DNA of 64,000 nucleotides from NCBI GenBank assembly GCA_937901085.1, contig CALCHQ010000103.1:24161-88160 (forward strand), in the 5' to 3' direction. Every line of letters begins with the position of its first letter. Positions within the stretch are counted from its first letter, which is position 1. A program made the position numbers and the translations under genes. Under the pieces are notes generated by a model, which saw nothing but the letters and a program-made list of their open reading frames with translations, had not been told where the DNA came from and searched no databases. Below are positions 52,905-61,399 of this stretch, one piece after another. This DNA is from an uncultured Verrucomicrobiales bacterium (lineage in GTDB: Bacteria > Verrucomicrobiota > Verrucomicrobiia > Verrucomicrobiales > Akkermansiaceae).

Positions 52905-53810
52905 ATGCACTCCCGCCGCTTCACCAGTCTCCTGCTCTGTCTGCTGGCACTGCTCCTGGCAGCCTGCCAGCAATTCCCCGGCCCGGCCACCCCGGCCGTC
53001 GTGCTGGACATCGGGCATTGTGCGGAATACCCCGGTGCCCGCACCCCCGGCAAGGTGGGCGGCAAGCGCCTTTCGGAGTATGAATTCTGGTGCGAATACG
53101 CCCCCCACACCCGGAAAGTCATCGAAGATGCCGGCTATGCCTGCGTCATATGCAACCGGGGCGATGAACCCGGCGACGAAAGGCTGGAGGCGCTGACCCG
53201 CGAAGCCGGAGTCATCTTTCTGGAAAAGAATGAGAAACCAGGGCGGCGCTACCCCTCGCGCTACTTCCCCGACCGCGTAGCCGCCGGCATCATCAGCGCC
53301 GACTACGCCATCTACCGCCAGGCACCGGCCGCCGTCTTCCTGCACCACAACAGCACCGGCACCCGCTGGCGTCGGGATGCCACCAAATCACTCATCCTCA
53401 CCAACAGGCACAACGGCGCTCCGCTGGCGCAAGCCATTGCCGACACCCTCAACACGCACATCCTCAACAACGGCATGCCCAACCGCGGGAAACGCTGCAA
53501 AGTGCAAGTCCGCTACCACGATGCCTCCCGTGGCGGCGGCTGGCTCAACGCCTGCGACGATGCCGGCATCCCCGCCGCCATCATCGAATCCGCCTTCCTG
53601 AACAACCGGCAGCATGCCCGCTACCTCGCCGACCCGGAACAGGCCCGCCGCTATGCCGAAGCCATCGGGCACGGCATCGTGCGCTACCTCCGCAGCCGCC
53701 AGGGAACCCAGCACCGCCGCGCCAATGCCGATGAGCCGGATGAAGGCTCATTCGGCTACGCCCGCGAATCCCGCCGCCAGGATATTCCCGGCGCCAGGCA
53801 TCTGCTCTGA
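52905..53810 (+). CDS. Lipoprotein, N-acetylmuramoyl-L-alanine amidase-like
   Basis: 301 residues. Lipoprotein signal with lipobox LLLAAC (Cys near 21). An Amidase_3-type fold: VVLDIGHC (zinc His), a conserved Glu region (RLSEYEFWCEYA), VFLHHNS (second zinc His) and AAIIESAFLNNRQHARYL (catalytic Glu). The C-terminal ~45 residues are a polar tail. It probably cleaves peptide stems from glycan strands at the cell surface. It begins eight bases after dnaB. Confidence 0.75.
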   Translation: MHSRRFTSLLLCLLALLLAACQQFPGPATPAVVLDIGHCAEYPGARTPGKVGGKRLSEYEFWCEYAPHTRKVIEDAGYACVICNRGDEPGDERLEALTREAGVIFLEKNEKPGRRYPSRYFPDRVAAGIISADYAIYRQAPAAVFLHHNSTGTRWRRDATKSLILTNRHNGAPLAQAIADTLNTHILNNGMPNRGKRCKVQVRYHDASRGGGWLNACDDAGIPAAIIESAFLNNRQHARYLADPEQARRYAEAIGHGIVRYLRSRQGTQHRRANADEPDEGSFGYARESRRQDIPGARHLL

Positions 53811-53847
53811 CGGGCGGGGCAGTACCGGGGCTCCACTACGCGGTGCA

Positions 53848-54462
53848 TCACCCAAGCTCCGGCATGGAAATAATGCGTGGGGCAACGGTCTGGAGCTGCT
53901 TCAGGGGAGCCAGTGCCGCCCAGGTAGCCAGCAGCTTGAACACGATGCAGGGCAGCACCAGACCCGGCACATCACAACACAAGGCCAGCAACAGCAGCAG
54001 GGGCAGCAGCACGACGCGCAGTTGCAGCAGCCAGCGGGCAGCCACCATACGGGGAATATTGAGCAGCCCGGCCATGAGCAGCACCACACACAGGATAAGA
54101 GGCAATTCCGCCTGGCGGTACAGCAGCAGCTTCCCGGTCAGCAACGTATACACCCAGCCCACCGGGGCAACAGGAACCAGCACCGCACACACCCGCAACA
54201 GCCAGCGGGTCATCGAAATACCCTGCCCGGCCAGCAGCACCGCGTGGCACCACATGGCCAGCAGCACCAGCAACGCCACCGCCAGCTGCAACAGCAAGGC
54301 AGACACCATGCCGCAGGCAATGCCGGCCAGCGGCCACATGAGCAGCAGAAACAGCGGCTCGGCCAACGCCAGCAAGGCACAGGCCACCAGCGTATAGCGG
54401 GCAGCAGCAGCCAGCCGGGCCACTACTTGCCGCACAACAGGCAATACATGGTACTCAATCAT
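53848..54462 (-). CDS. Membrane protein of unknown function
   Basis: 204 residues from MIEYHVLPV, with about five transmembrane helices and long Leu/Val/Ala runs. It overlaps the end of prmC by eight bases and is probably co-transcribed with it. No family recognised. Confidence 0.55.
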   Translation of the reverse strand: MIEYHVLPVVRQVVARLAAAARYTLVACALLALAEPLFLLLMWPLAGIACGMVSALLLQLAVALLVLLAMWCHAVLLAGQGISMTRWLLRVCAVLVPVAPVGWVYTLLTGKLLLYRQAELPLILCVVLLMAGLLNIPRMVAARWLLQLRVVLLPLLLLLALCCDVPGLVLPCIVFKLLATWAALAPLKQLQTVAPRIISMPELG

Positions 54463-55369
54463 GCGCGGCGGGGGTGGCAGCAGGTTCAGCAGAAACAGGC
54501 GCAAAGCCCATCGGGAAGCGGGCCTTTCCGCTCATATCCGTCAGCACACGGCACTGGGTATAGCCCAGCTCCGCCATCAAATCGCGCACGGCGCCTCCCT
54601 GGTCATGCCCTACCTCCAGCATCACCAGCGCACGGGATGCCAGATGCGGCAGCGCATCCTTCAGGAAACGGCGCACCACATCCAGCCCGTCTGCCCCGCC
54701 ATACAGCGCGGTGGCCGGGTCGTGCTGCACCTCGGCAGACACCACCTCATCCTCCGGCACATAGGGCAGATTTGCCAGCACTAAATCGAACGCGCCCTCC
54801 GGCGGTTGCACAGCGCCCTCCTCCGGGGCATCCCAGGCGGCAAACAAATCGCTGCGGTACGTTTTCACACGCGCGCCCAATGCCGTGGCGTTCTCCAGCG
54901 TGAGCGAAAGGGCGGCTTCCGACACATCAACCATGATGACCTCCGGCGTCTGGCGCGCCAGTTCCAGCGCCAGGGTAATACCGATGATGCCGCTGCCGCA
55001 GCCCATGTCCAGCACCCGCATCCCCGCGCGGCGGGGAGCCATCTGCAAGGCAAACTCCACCAGCTCCTCCGTCTCCGGGCGGGGAATGAGCGCGCGGGCA
55101 TCCGTGCGGAACTCACGGCGGTAGAATTCGGTACTGCCCAGCAGGTGCTGCAGCGGCACTCCCTGCCCTCGCTGCTTCAGCAACTCACGCAGCGGCGCAA
55201 GCTTTTCTTCCGGCAGCGGGTCATCATAATGCAGGTAAAGCCAGGTCTTATTGCACCCCAGCACATGCACCATAAGACTCTGCATGGAATGCCGGGCGCC
55301 TTCCACCCCGCGGGATTCCAGATACTCTGTGCCGCTGCCCAGCACCTCCTGCACCGTCTTCATGCTCAT
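54455..55369 (-). CDS. prmC: Release factor glutamine methyltransferase
   Basis: 304 residues from ATG 55369, one base after the prfA stop. N-terminal helical domain, then the SAM motif VLDMGCGSGIIGITLAL, acidic MVDVSEAAL, and the active-site motif LANLPYVP. The family usually has N-P-P-Y, here N-L-P-Y. It methylates the GGQ glutamine of release factors; prfA upstream is its substrate. Confidence 0.9.
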   Translation of the reverse strand: MSMKTVQEVLGSGTEYLESRGVEGARHSMQSLMVHVLGCNKTWLYLHYDDPLPEEKLAPLRELLKQRGQGVPLQHLLGSTEFYRREFRTDARALIPRPETEELVEFALQMAPRRAGMRVLDMGCGSGIIGITLALELARQTPEVIMVDVSEAALSLTLENATALGARVKTYRSDLFAAWDAPEEGAVQPPEGAFDLVLANLPYVPEDEVVSAEVQHDPATALYGGADGLDVVRRFLKDALPHLASRALVMLEVGHDQGGAVRDLMAELGYTQCRVLTDMSGKARFPMGFAPVSAEPAATPAAHD

Positions 55370-55370
55370 C

Positions 55371-56444
55371 TTACTTGAGTTCATCCATGCGTTCCTCCAT
55401 CTCCACATGCTGCATGCGGGCAATGACCTCCTCCAGCGCGCCGGTCGTCACCACAATATCCAGATTGTAGGCGGTGTAGCCGATGCGGTGGTCGGTAAAG
55501 CGGTTCTGCGGGAAGTTGTAGGTACGGATCTTCTCCTCGCGCCCGCCGCTGCCAATCAAGGCACGGCGCTGGGCGGAGTACGATTCCTGCGCCTCACGCT
55601 GCTTCATCTCAAACAGGCGGGCGCGCAGAATACGCATACCCGTCTCCTTATTCTTGAGCTGCGAGCGTTCATTTTCACAACGCACCATGATGCCCGTCGG
55701 CAGGTGAAAAATCTGCACCGCCGATTCCGTGCGGTTCACATGCTGGCCGCCAGCACCACCCGCGCGGCAGGTTTCAATACGCAAATCCTCCGGGCGGATT
55801 TCCACGTCCACCTCCTCGGCCTCCGGCATCACCGCCACCGTAGCCGTGCTGGTGTGAATGCGCCCCTGCGTTTCGGTGGCAGGCACACGCTGCACACGGT
55901 GTACCCCGCTCTCATACTTCAGGTAGCGGAACACCTCCTCGCCGGAAATACGCACCGTCACTTCCTTGAAACCGCCAATATCATTCGGGCTGGCATCCAG
56001 CATCTCCAGGCGCCAGCCGCGGCTCTCGGCATAGCGCTGGTACATACCCAGCAAGTCCGCCGCAAAAAGCGCCGCCTCATCGCCGCCCGTACCGGCGCGG
56101 ATTTCCACCAGCGCATCCCTGTCCTCCGTCGCATCGCGCGGCAGCAGGCTGTACTGAATCTGCTCCAGCAGCTTCTGTTCCAGCGGCACCAGTTCCTCCA
56201 GCTCCGCCGCTGCCAGCTCGGCCATTTCGGCATCATCGCTGCCCGCCAGCCCGTGGTTTTCCTCTATCTGGCGGCGGGTCTGCAACAACTGCTCCCAGTC
56301 GCGCAGCAAATCCTGCACGCGGCGCAGCTCGCGCATCAATTCACCAGCGCGGCGCGGGTCCTGAAACAAGGCCGGATTAGCCGACTGGGCTTCCAGCTCG
56401 GCCAGGCGTTCACGGCGTTTCTCAATAAGGGGCGCGTAATCCAT
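55371..56444 (-). CDS. prfA: Peptide chain release factor 1
   Basis: 357 residues. The GGQ motif is in [15 protein letters not shown], the domain 2 anticodon-like loop near PATETQGR, and a coiled N-terminal domain. It ends hydrolysis of peptidyl-tRNA at UAA and UAG. Operon order prfA-prmC matches many bacteria. Confidence 0.93.
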   Translation of the reverse strand: MDYAPLIEKRRERLAELEAQSANPALFQDPRRAGELMRELRRVQDLLRDWEQLLQTRRQIEENHGLAGSDDAEMAELAAAELEELVPLEQKLLEQIQYSLLPRDATEDRDALVEIRAGTGGDEAALFAADLLGMYQRYAESRGWRLEMLDASPNDIGGFKEVTVRISGEEVFRYLKYESGVHRVQRVPATETQGRIHTSTATVAVMPEAEEVDVEIRPEDLRIETCRAGGAGGQHVNRTESAVQIFHLPTGIMVRCENERSQLKNKETGMRILRARLFEMKQREAQESYSAQRRALIGSGGREEKIRTYNFPQNRFTDHRIGYTAYNLDIVVTTGALEEVIARMQHVEMEERMDELK

Positions 56445-56591
56445 GCTTGCGCGCCCATTCTAGCCTACTCCCCCCCTGTCGCGCAAGTTCAATCTGTGTG
56501 CTGGTATTACATAATTTATGCTTGCCACCTGCCACGCTCTGTGGTACAAGTACATCCGCGCAGCCCACGCTGGCTGCGTATCCACACGGCG

Positions 56592-56664
56592 TGGTCTCGT
56601 GGTGTAAAGGTAGCACTAGGGATTTTGATTCCCTCTGTCTAGGTTCGAATCCTGGCGAGACTAG
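56592..56664 (+). tRNA. tRNA-Gln (anticodon TTG)
   Basis: The acceptor TGGTCTC pairs with GAGACTA, the anticodon arm AGGGA-TTTTGAT-TCCCT has anticodon TTG, and the T arm carries GGTTCGAATCC. CCA is not encoded. A terminator follows directly. Confidence 0.95.
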
Positions 56665-56667
56665 CAC

Positions 56668-56715
56668 AAAAAAATCTCCTGATTGTCCAACATGGGCGGT
56701 CAGGAGATTTTTTGT
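56668..56715. terminator. Terminator after tRNA-Gln
   Basis: AAAAAATCTCCTGA and its complement flank a 17-base loop and a T-run; the stem works in both directions. Confidence 0.8.
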
Positions 56716-56753
56716 GCAGCGCTGTTGTGGCTTTTTCCTGTACGGTGAACAAC

Positions 56754-56787
56754 AAAAGAGCCGCTGCCCACGAATGAACAGCGACCC
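56754..56787 (-). terminator. Possible terminator of the first PEP-CTERM gene
   Basis: On the minus strand GTCGCTG pairs with CAGCGGC (one wobble) and is followed by TCTTTTG, 75 bases after the gene. Confidence 0.45.
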
Positions 56788-56860
56788 TTTTATCATCAAA
56801 TGCAAGATTGAATTACTTGCGGCGGCGAGGGACTTCGATAAATCTACGTCCTCTCAAGTC

Positions 56861-57580
56861 TTACTTGCGTCTACGACGCATAGCCAGACCGGCCAGAGCC
56901 AGCAGGCTCAGCGTAGCCGTAGCGGGCTCAGGAATAACCTTAACAGTCAAGCTGTTAGCTCTCGTGTTGGGATGAAAGAAGGAAACTTGCGTTGCGTCTA
57001 ATTCAAGACCAGTGATATTAAGGGTATGAACGGAGGAGTCTGCTCTGGTCACAGAGATAGAAACAATCTTTTTTTCTTCGCTGTTGCTGTAACTTAAAGT
57101 AAAATCGGTAATTGCAGAGCTTCCCGCATCTCCGCTGGCTTTGAATTCGGGATTACCTTCAGCGTCGGTTACGAAACCACCAACAAACCAATAGCCATAA
57201 TTGGCTTTAGTGCCATTATTGGTAAGATCGGTATACGCCAAAGTGATGGACGCTGTCTTATTTTCCTCATCAACTATGTATTTACTTGAGTCCAACCAAC
57301 TAGAACTGTTTACTGTATTGATGGAGAGGAAACCACTTGCTTGATTGAAAAGGTAAATATTGTCTGGGATATTGTCTGTGGTACTGTCTGTGAGATACAG
57401 AAATTTATCACCACCGGTAGAACCAAGCTGCGTTATGCCTGACAGCGTAATAGTGAAATCATAACCAGACTTATACCCTTGCTCAGTAAGGGCGGTTCCC
57501 AGAGCACTGTTGATTTCTCCTTTATCAAGGCCAAAAGCCACGCCAGCCAAAGCCAGCAAAGCAATAATTGTCTTTTTCAT
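56861..57580 (-). CDS. PEP-CTERM sorted surface protein 1
   Basis: 239 residues from MKKTIIALLALAGVAFG, a signal peptide. The mature part is beta-rich and Ser/Thr/Asn-rich. The C-terminus is the sorting signal: V-I-P-E-P, a hydrophobic helix (LSLLALAGLAM) and RRRRK. Exosortase-type systems are known to process such tails. The protein is probably exported and anchored or secreted; no enzyme motif is visible. Upstream is the shared leader. Confidence 0.8.
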   Translation of the reverse strand: MKKTIIALLALAGVAFGLDKGEINSALGTALTEQGYKSGYDFTITLSGITQLGSTGGDKFLYLTDSTTDNIPDNIYLFNQASGFLSINTVNSSSWLDSSKYIVDEENKTASITLAYTDLTNNGTKANYGYWFVGGFVTDAEGNPEFKASGDAGSSAITDFTLSYSNSEEKKIVSISVTRADSSVHTLNITGLELDATQVSFFHPNTRANSLTVKVIPEPATATLSLLALAGLAMRRRRK

Positions 57581-57700
57581 GATAGTATTATTTTTGTTCG
57601 TGTTTAGGTTGCGCTCTCTGCAGGACGAACTTCCTTGCGCAATGGAATGGTTGCTCCCCACAGGCGCGCAAGGGCAGTCTATCGCATTTCGGATGCCGGA
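57581..57700 (-). promoter_or_regulatory. Conserved leader, copy 1
   Basis: This 120-base block before the ATG is nearly identical to 58679-58795 and to 59096-59215 (opposite strand). It contains the pair CCTTGCGC and GCGCAAGG (8 bp) around a 20-odd-base centre, and ends in an A/T-rich stretch before ATG. It could be a promoter plus structured 5' UTR. Confidence 0.65.
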
Positions 57701-57813
57701 ATTGAGAACATATCATCAAAAAGCGCCACACAGCTGCCTTCCGGCGCGCAGATATCCCAGCCGGTCACCCGCCAATCTCCATAGCAGACCCTATGAGAAT
57801 TGACGGCACAAAA

Positions 57814-57842
57814 AATCCCTGGGGAATCATTCCCCAGGGATT
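57814..57842 (-). terminator. Terminator of PEP-CTERM gene 2
   Basis: Perfect 13-bp stem (AATCCCTGGGGAA) with a 3-base loop; on the minus strand it is followed by TTTTTG. Confidence 0.8.
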
Positions 57843-57868
57843 CTGTATGTAAGTATGAAAACCGTAAC

Positions 57869-58678
57869 TTACTTGCGGCGGCGGCGGGCTGCCAGGCCGG
57901 CCAGAGCCAGCAGGCTCAGCGTAGCCGTGGTCGGCTCGGGAACAGAGGGGGTAGGGGCAGGAGCAACAGCCATGTAGCTCACGGAGATACCACTCGCATT
58001 GTTGGTAATCTTATACTGTTGGGCACCAGTAATCTCACCTTCGCCAACATTAGTCCATCCTTCACCAAATTCGTATGTTACGTTCGTAAAGGAGGCGTTG
58101 TTGTATGTGAGCAGGGTGCGAGTATAAATGAAACCTGCCTCATCACCAAGAAGATTGGCATTCAGCGTCACAGCACCTCCAGTAGTGGAGTTGGAGACAG
58201 AGAGAGATGCGCTGTCCCCCAGCGTAAACTTAGTTGTAGGAATTCCGTTATCGCCATCCAAATCAAGATTCAGAGTGCCATTTACATAAAATTTACCCTC
58301 ATAGTCTTTGTAGTCACCAATGACTGTCATGTTGAAAGTGGAGCCAGCATCAACAGTAATTGAGGCACCATTGCACTGCAGTTTGTCAAAGCTTGCTGTC
58401 AAGGTGCTGTTGTTTGTTACCTGAAGATAAGGCTGCCAGCCTTCAAGTCTGAATTCGCTGAGAGTGAGCGACTGATTGATAACGGTCTTGATGCCATACA
58501 TCCCGTCGCAGTCCAAGGGACCATTGCCGTCTTCCTTCCATGTGGAATCATTTGTTATGTTCCAGTTATTCTTGTTTTTCCAGTCATCCTGCGTAATTGT
58601 GCCGCTACCACCCTTCCAGATGTAGTCTGCAGAAGCAACGCTGGAAAGAGCCAGCAAAGCAATAATCGTCTTTTTCAT
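57869..58678 (-). CDS. PEP-CTERM sorted surface protein 2
   Basis: 269 residues: signal peptide MKKTIIALLALSSVASA, a repetitive beta-helix-like middle rich in Asn, Thr and Gly (WKGGSGTITQDDW, then STLTASFDKL, SITVDAGSTFNMT), and the tail SVPEPTTATLSLLALAG then RRRRK. The 'WKGG...W...NW' start is like autotransporter-associated passenger units. Probably an extracellular matrix or adhesion protein; no enzyme motif. Same leader as the neighbours. Confidence 0.8.
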   Translation of the reverse strand: MKKTIIALLALSSVASADYIWKGGSGTITQDDWKNKNNWNITNDSTWKEDGNGPLDCDGMYGIKTVINQSLTLSEFRLEGWQPYLQVTNNSTLTASFDKLQCNGASITVDAGSTFNMTVIGDYKDYEGKFYVNGTLNLDLDGDNGIPTTKFTLGDSASLSVSNSTTGGAVTLNANLLGDEAGFIYTRTLLTYNNASFTNVTYEFGEGWTNVGEGEITGAQQYKITNNASGISVSYMAVAPAPTPSVPEPTTATLSLLALAGLAARRRRK

Positions 58679-58795
58679 GATAGTATTATCTATTGTTTAT
58701 GTTTGAATTGCGCTCTCTGCAGGACGAACTTCCTTGCGCAATGGAATGGTTGCTCCCCACAGGCGCGCAAGGGCAGTCTATCGCATTTCGGATGC
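58679..58795 (-). promoter_or_regulatory. Conserved leader, copy 2
   Basis: See 57581-57700. Both inverted arms CCTTGCGC and GCGCAAGG are kept. Beyond it the gap to 59095 is AT-rich without a clear gene. Confidence 0.65.
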
Positions 58796-59095
58796 GATGT
58801 ACAGACTTTTTTGCATAAAAGATTAAAAAAATAAGGTTTGTAGACCCACTTCATGAGAATTGAGTGTGTCCGCACTTCAGCAAAATCCCATCATTTATCA
58901 TGATATTTAATAAAATGAGGAAATCATATACACAAAATTCAAAAAAATATAAATACTAATATGAACAGGCCATAAAATTACTTATCTTGGTTATCATTTC
59001 AACAAAATTATCGTCATCAGCATCATTTCCGAATCGGGCAACACTAAATATATTTTTCATGTTTTCAGCGGGAATATATCTGTTACAACTGAATC

Positions 59096-59215
59096 TCCGG
59101 CATCCGAAATGCGATAAACTTCCCATGCGCGCCTGTGGGGAGCAACCATTCCATTGCGCAAGGAAGTTCGTCCTGCAGGAGTCGCAAACCAAACACGAAC
59201 AAAAATAATACTATC
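59096..59215 (+). promoter_or_regulatory. Conserved leader, copy 3 (plus strand)
   Basis: Same block, opposite strand. The left arm here reads CCATGCGC instead of CCTTGCGC, so the stem is shortened; the region nearest the start codon (ACACGAACAAAAATAATACT) is unchanged. Confidence 0.65.
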
Positions 59216-59959
59216 ATGAAAAAGACACTTGTTGCCTTGGTGGCACTGGCCGGCATCCTGTTTGCCGAAGACACCAAGGTCACTTATACGACGACAAATG
59301 CAGTTGGTTCAGAATCTGGTGGTTTCCAGGCAAAAGGCTTTATCCTGGACTTTCAGGGGAGCGCCTTGACTACAACAGCCAGCCCCAACGGCACTGCATT
59401 CAACGGCCTTGTTCAGTTGGATTCCATCAGCCTCAATACAGGTTCGGCTGGCAGCTGGGCCGCAGATGGCAAATTCTCGCTGGTCATTACCGATACGGAT
59501 TTTAACATCATTGGTTGGTCCACTACAGTATCGACTGCCGACACAGAGAGTTATAAATGGTCGTTTGTAGCTGGAACCAACAACGAAGCTGTAACCCTGG
59601 ATACTTCCAAGGATTATCTTGTCCTTGCCGATTCCATGATTAGCTTTACAGCAGGGAATACCTTGATTAAGAATAACAAGGTCATGCGTTTCTCTTCCAC
59701 CGGCGTGATGGATTACGAAACAGGTAAGGTTGACTTTGATGGTTCAACTGAAGGATCTTATTCCGGCCTCCAGTTCATTACCGTGGCTGACCCGGGCGAT
59801 AATAATGCCTACACCTCCTATACAGTAGGTAACACGGATGCGTTTAACCGATATGTTCCCAATGTATCCATTGTGACCAGCAAGGTCATCCCCGAGCCTG
59901 CAACGGCTACGCTGAGTCTGCTGGCTCTGGCCGGTCTCTGCGCCCGCCGTCGTCGCTAA
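59216..59959 (+). CDS. PEP-CTERM sorted surface protein 3
   Basis: 247 residues starting MKKTLVALVALAGILFA (signal peptide). The middle is beta-rich (FSLVITDTDFNIIGWSTTV) with no catalytic motif seen. The C-terminus VIPEPATATLSLLALAG then ARRRR is the sorting signal. It is divergently arranged with gene 2 and has the same leader. Confidence 0.8.
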   Translation: MKKTLVALVALAGILFAEDTKVTYTTTNAVGSESGGFQAKGFILDFQGSALTTTASPNGTAFNGLVQLDSISLNTGSAGSWAADGKFSLVITDTDFNIIGWSTTVSTADTESYKWSFVAGTNNEAVTLDTSKDYLVLADSMISFTAGNTLIKNNKVMRFSSTGVMDYETGKVDFDGSTEGSYSGLQFITVADPGDNNAYTSYTVGNTDAFNRYVPNVSIVTSKVIPEPATATLSLLALAGLCARRRR

Positions 59960-60020
59960 AGCGACTTTGGCGTAACAGGGCCGCAGCAAACAAAAACTGC
60001 TTGCAACGCACAAATCAATT

Positions 60021-60059
60021 ACAACAAGCCTCCGGAGCATTCTCCGGGGGCTTGTTGTA
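60021..60059 (+). terminator. Terminator after PEP-CTERM gene 3
   Basis: ACAACAAGCC-T-CCGGAG pairs with CTCCGG-G-GGCTTGTTGT around CATT; a long, strong hairpin. Confidence 0.75.
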
Positions 60060-60276
60060 TCATGACGATGCCAGGCGCGCAGAGGGTACATAGCGCATAA
60101 GTCATCCCAAGCACCAGACAGTCCCACATTGCAGTAAGAGACACGCATCAATCCTTTGAGGGAAGCGAGGCCGCTCGCTTCCTGCTTTGAGATACGAGTC
60201 TCTCTGTAAGCAAGGGGCTTTTTGCCGGGTGAAGCTGCTGCGCTCTTCTACTTGCCCCCTCCCCCCGGCAACTCGG

Positions 60277-60311
60277 ACAAAAAAACGCCCCGCTGAACTG
60301 GCAGCGGGGCG
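60277..60311 (-). terminator. Terminator of the acidic-tail lipoprotein gene
   Basis: Ten-bp stem CGCCCCGCTG with its complement; on the minus strand seven Ts follow. Confidence 0.85.
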
Positions 60312-60343
60312 ACAGGAAAGATGTCTGTTCGGAAGCGGGAGCT

Positions 60344-61153
60344 TTACTCTTCCTCCTCTTCTTCTTCCTCTTCGTCGGAAGCTTCTTCTTCATCGGAAGC
60401 CTCTTCTTCGTCAGAGGCTTCTTCCTCTTCGTCAGAAGTTTCTTCTTCCTCGGTGTCTTCTTCATCGGATTCCTCCTCATCTGCAGCAGGAGCGGAGGCG
60501 GCAGCGGCGGCGGCGGCTTCTTCGGCCTTACGGGCGGCTTCAGCAGCAGCGGCGGCAGCCTTGGCAGCCTGTTCCTCAGCGAGGGTACGGGGCTTGGAAA
60601 CGAGGTACTTCTCATCCGTCAGACCTGTGGCCTTGCGGGCTTCCACGCGGGTGGCATCATAGCCGGCTTCGTGGAGGTAGGTCATGATGGCGTCAGAGAG
60701 TTCGCGGCGCTGCTTGGTGTCGCATACATACATCTTGTAGGCACCGATGAAAGGAAGGTCCCAGGCGGCTACGCCGTCGCGGGGAATCAGCACACCCACG
60801 AGGTTGGCCTTACCATCAGTGCAGAGCCCCCAGACGCGCTGCTGCCCCTGCGGGGAAGTCATGGCCACGTAGTACTGCGGGTAGGCATAGGTGAAATCCT
60901 TGATGGTGGAGCTGGCCAGCCATGCTTTCAGCGCACGGTGCACGTTCTCCGGCATGGGACCAGCCTCGGTGCAGAGACGGTTCTTGGGAGAGGAGGCGTC
61001 GTTGTAGCTGAAGACGGTGATGTTGGCACCTTCACCCAGTTGGTCAGCACGCTGGGCGGCGGGTTTGGTACTGGAGCAGGAGGTAACCAGAACAGCGGCT
61101 GCAGCCATGCCGCAGGCCAGGGCGATACGTTTGAAGAGATGGAAATGTTTCAT
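60344..61153 (-). CDS. Lipoprotein with an acidic repetitive tail
   Basis: 269 residues. Signal peptide with lipobox VTSC-SS (Cys near 26). A small folded domain (about 40-180) with CTEAGPMPENVHRALKAWL and an Ala/Glu helix, then a low-complexity tail of Ser-Asp-Glu-Glu-Ala units ending in nine Glu. The unit SDEEEA repeats several times. Cations or positively charged partners may bind to it; role unknown. Confidence 0.7.
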   Translation of the reverse strand: MKHFHLFKRIALACGMAAAAVLVTSCSSTKPAAQRADQLGEGANITVFSYNDASSPKNRLCTEAGPMPENVHRALKAWLASSTIKDFTYAYPQYYVAMTSPQGQQRVWGLCTDGKANLVGVLIPRDGVAAWDLPFIGAYKMYVCDTKQRRELSDAIMTYLHEAGYDATRVEARKATGLTDEKYLVSKPRTLAEEQAAKAAAAAAEAARKAEEAAAAAAASAPAADEEESDEEDTEEEETSDEEEEASDEEEASDEEEASDEEEEEEEEE

Positions 61154-61399
61154 GATGTTTCGTTGCTCCTCATTCTAGCCAATAGACAAGGGAAAAGACA
61201 AGCAAAAAGTTGCATTTCCTGCAAAAAAGTAGCTTCTGGTTTTCAGTTTTCGATATTTTGGCCGTCTGCACGCCCGGCATTCGCTTCTTTATACCCCGGC
61301 AGAGCCTCCAGCGGGCTTCGCTCTGCAGGGTGAAATCTGGCGCGCATGAGACAGAATGAGCTTGACTCTGCGCGCACGAGAGGGCAAACTGAAAGGCGT

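Noticed and set aside
58956..59060. 34-residue minus-strand frame (MKNIFSVARF...) between PEP-CTERM genes
   Set aside because: Short, in an AT-rich gap, partly overlapping the leader copy region, and with no ribosome site; not supported.
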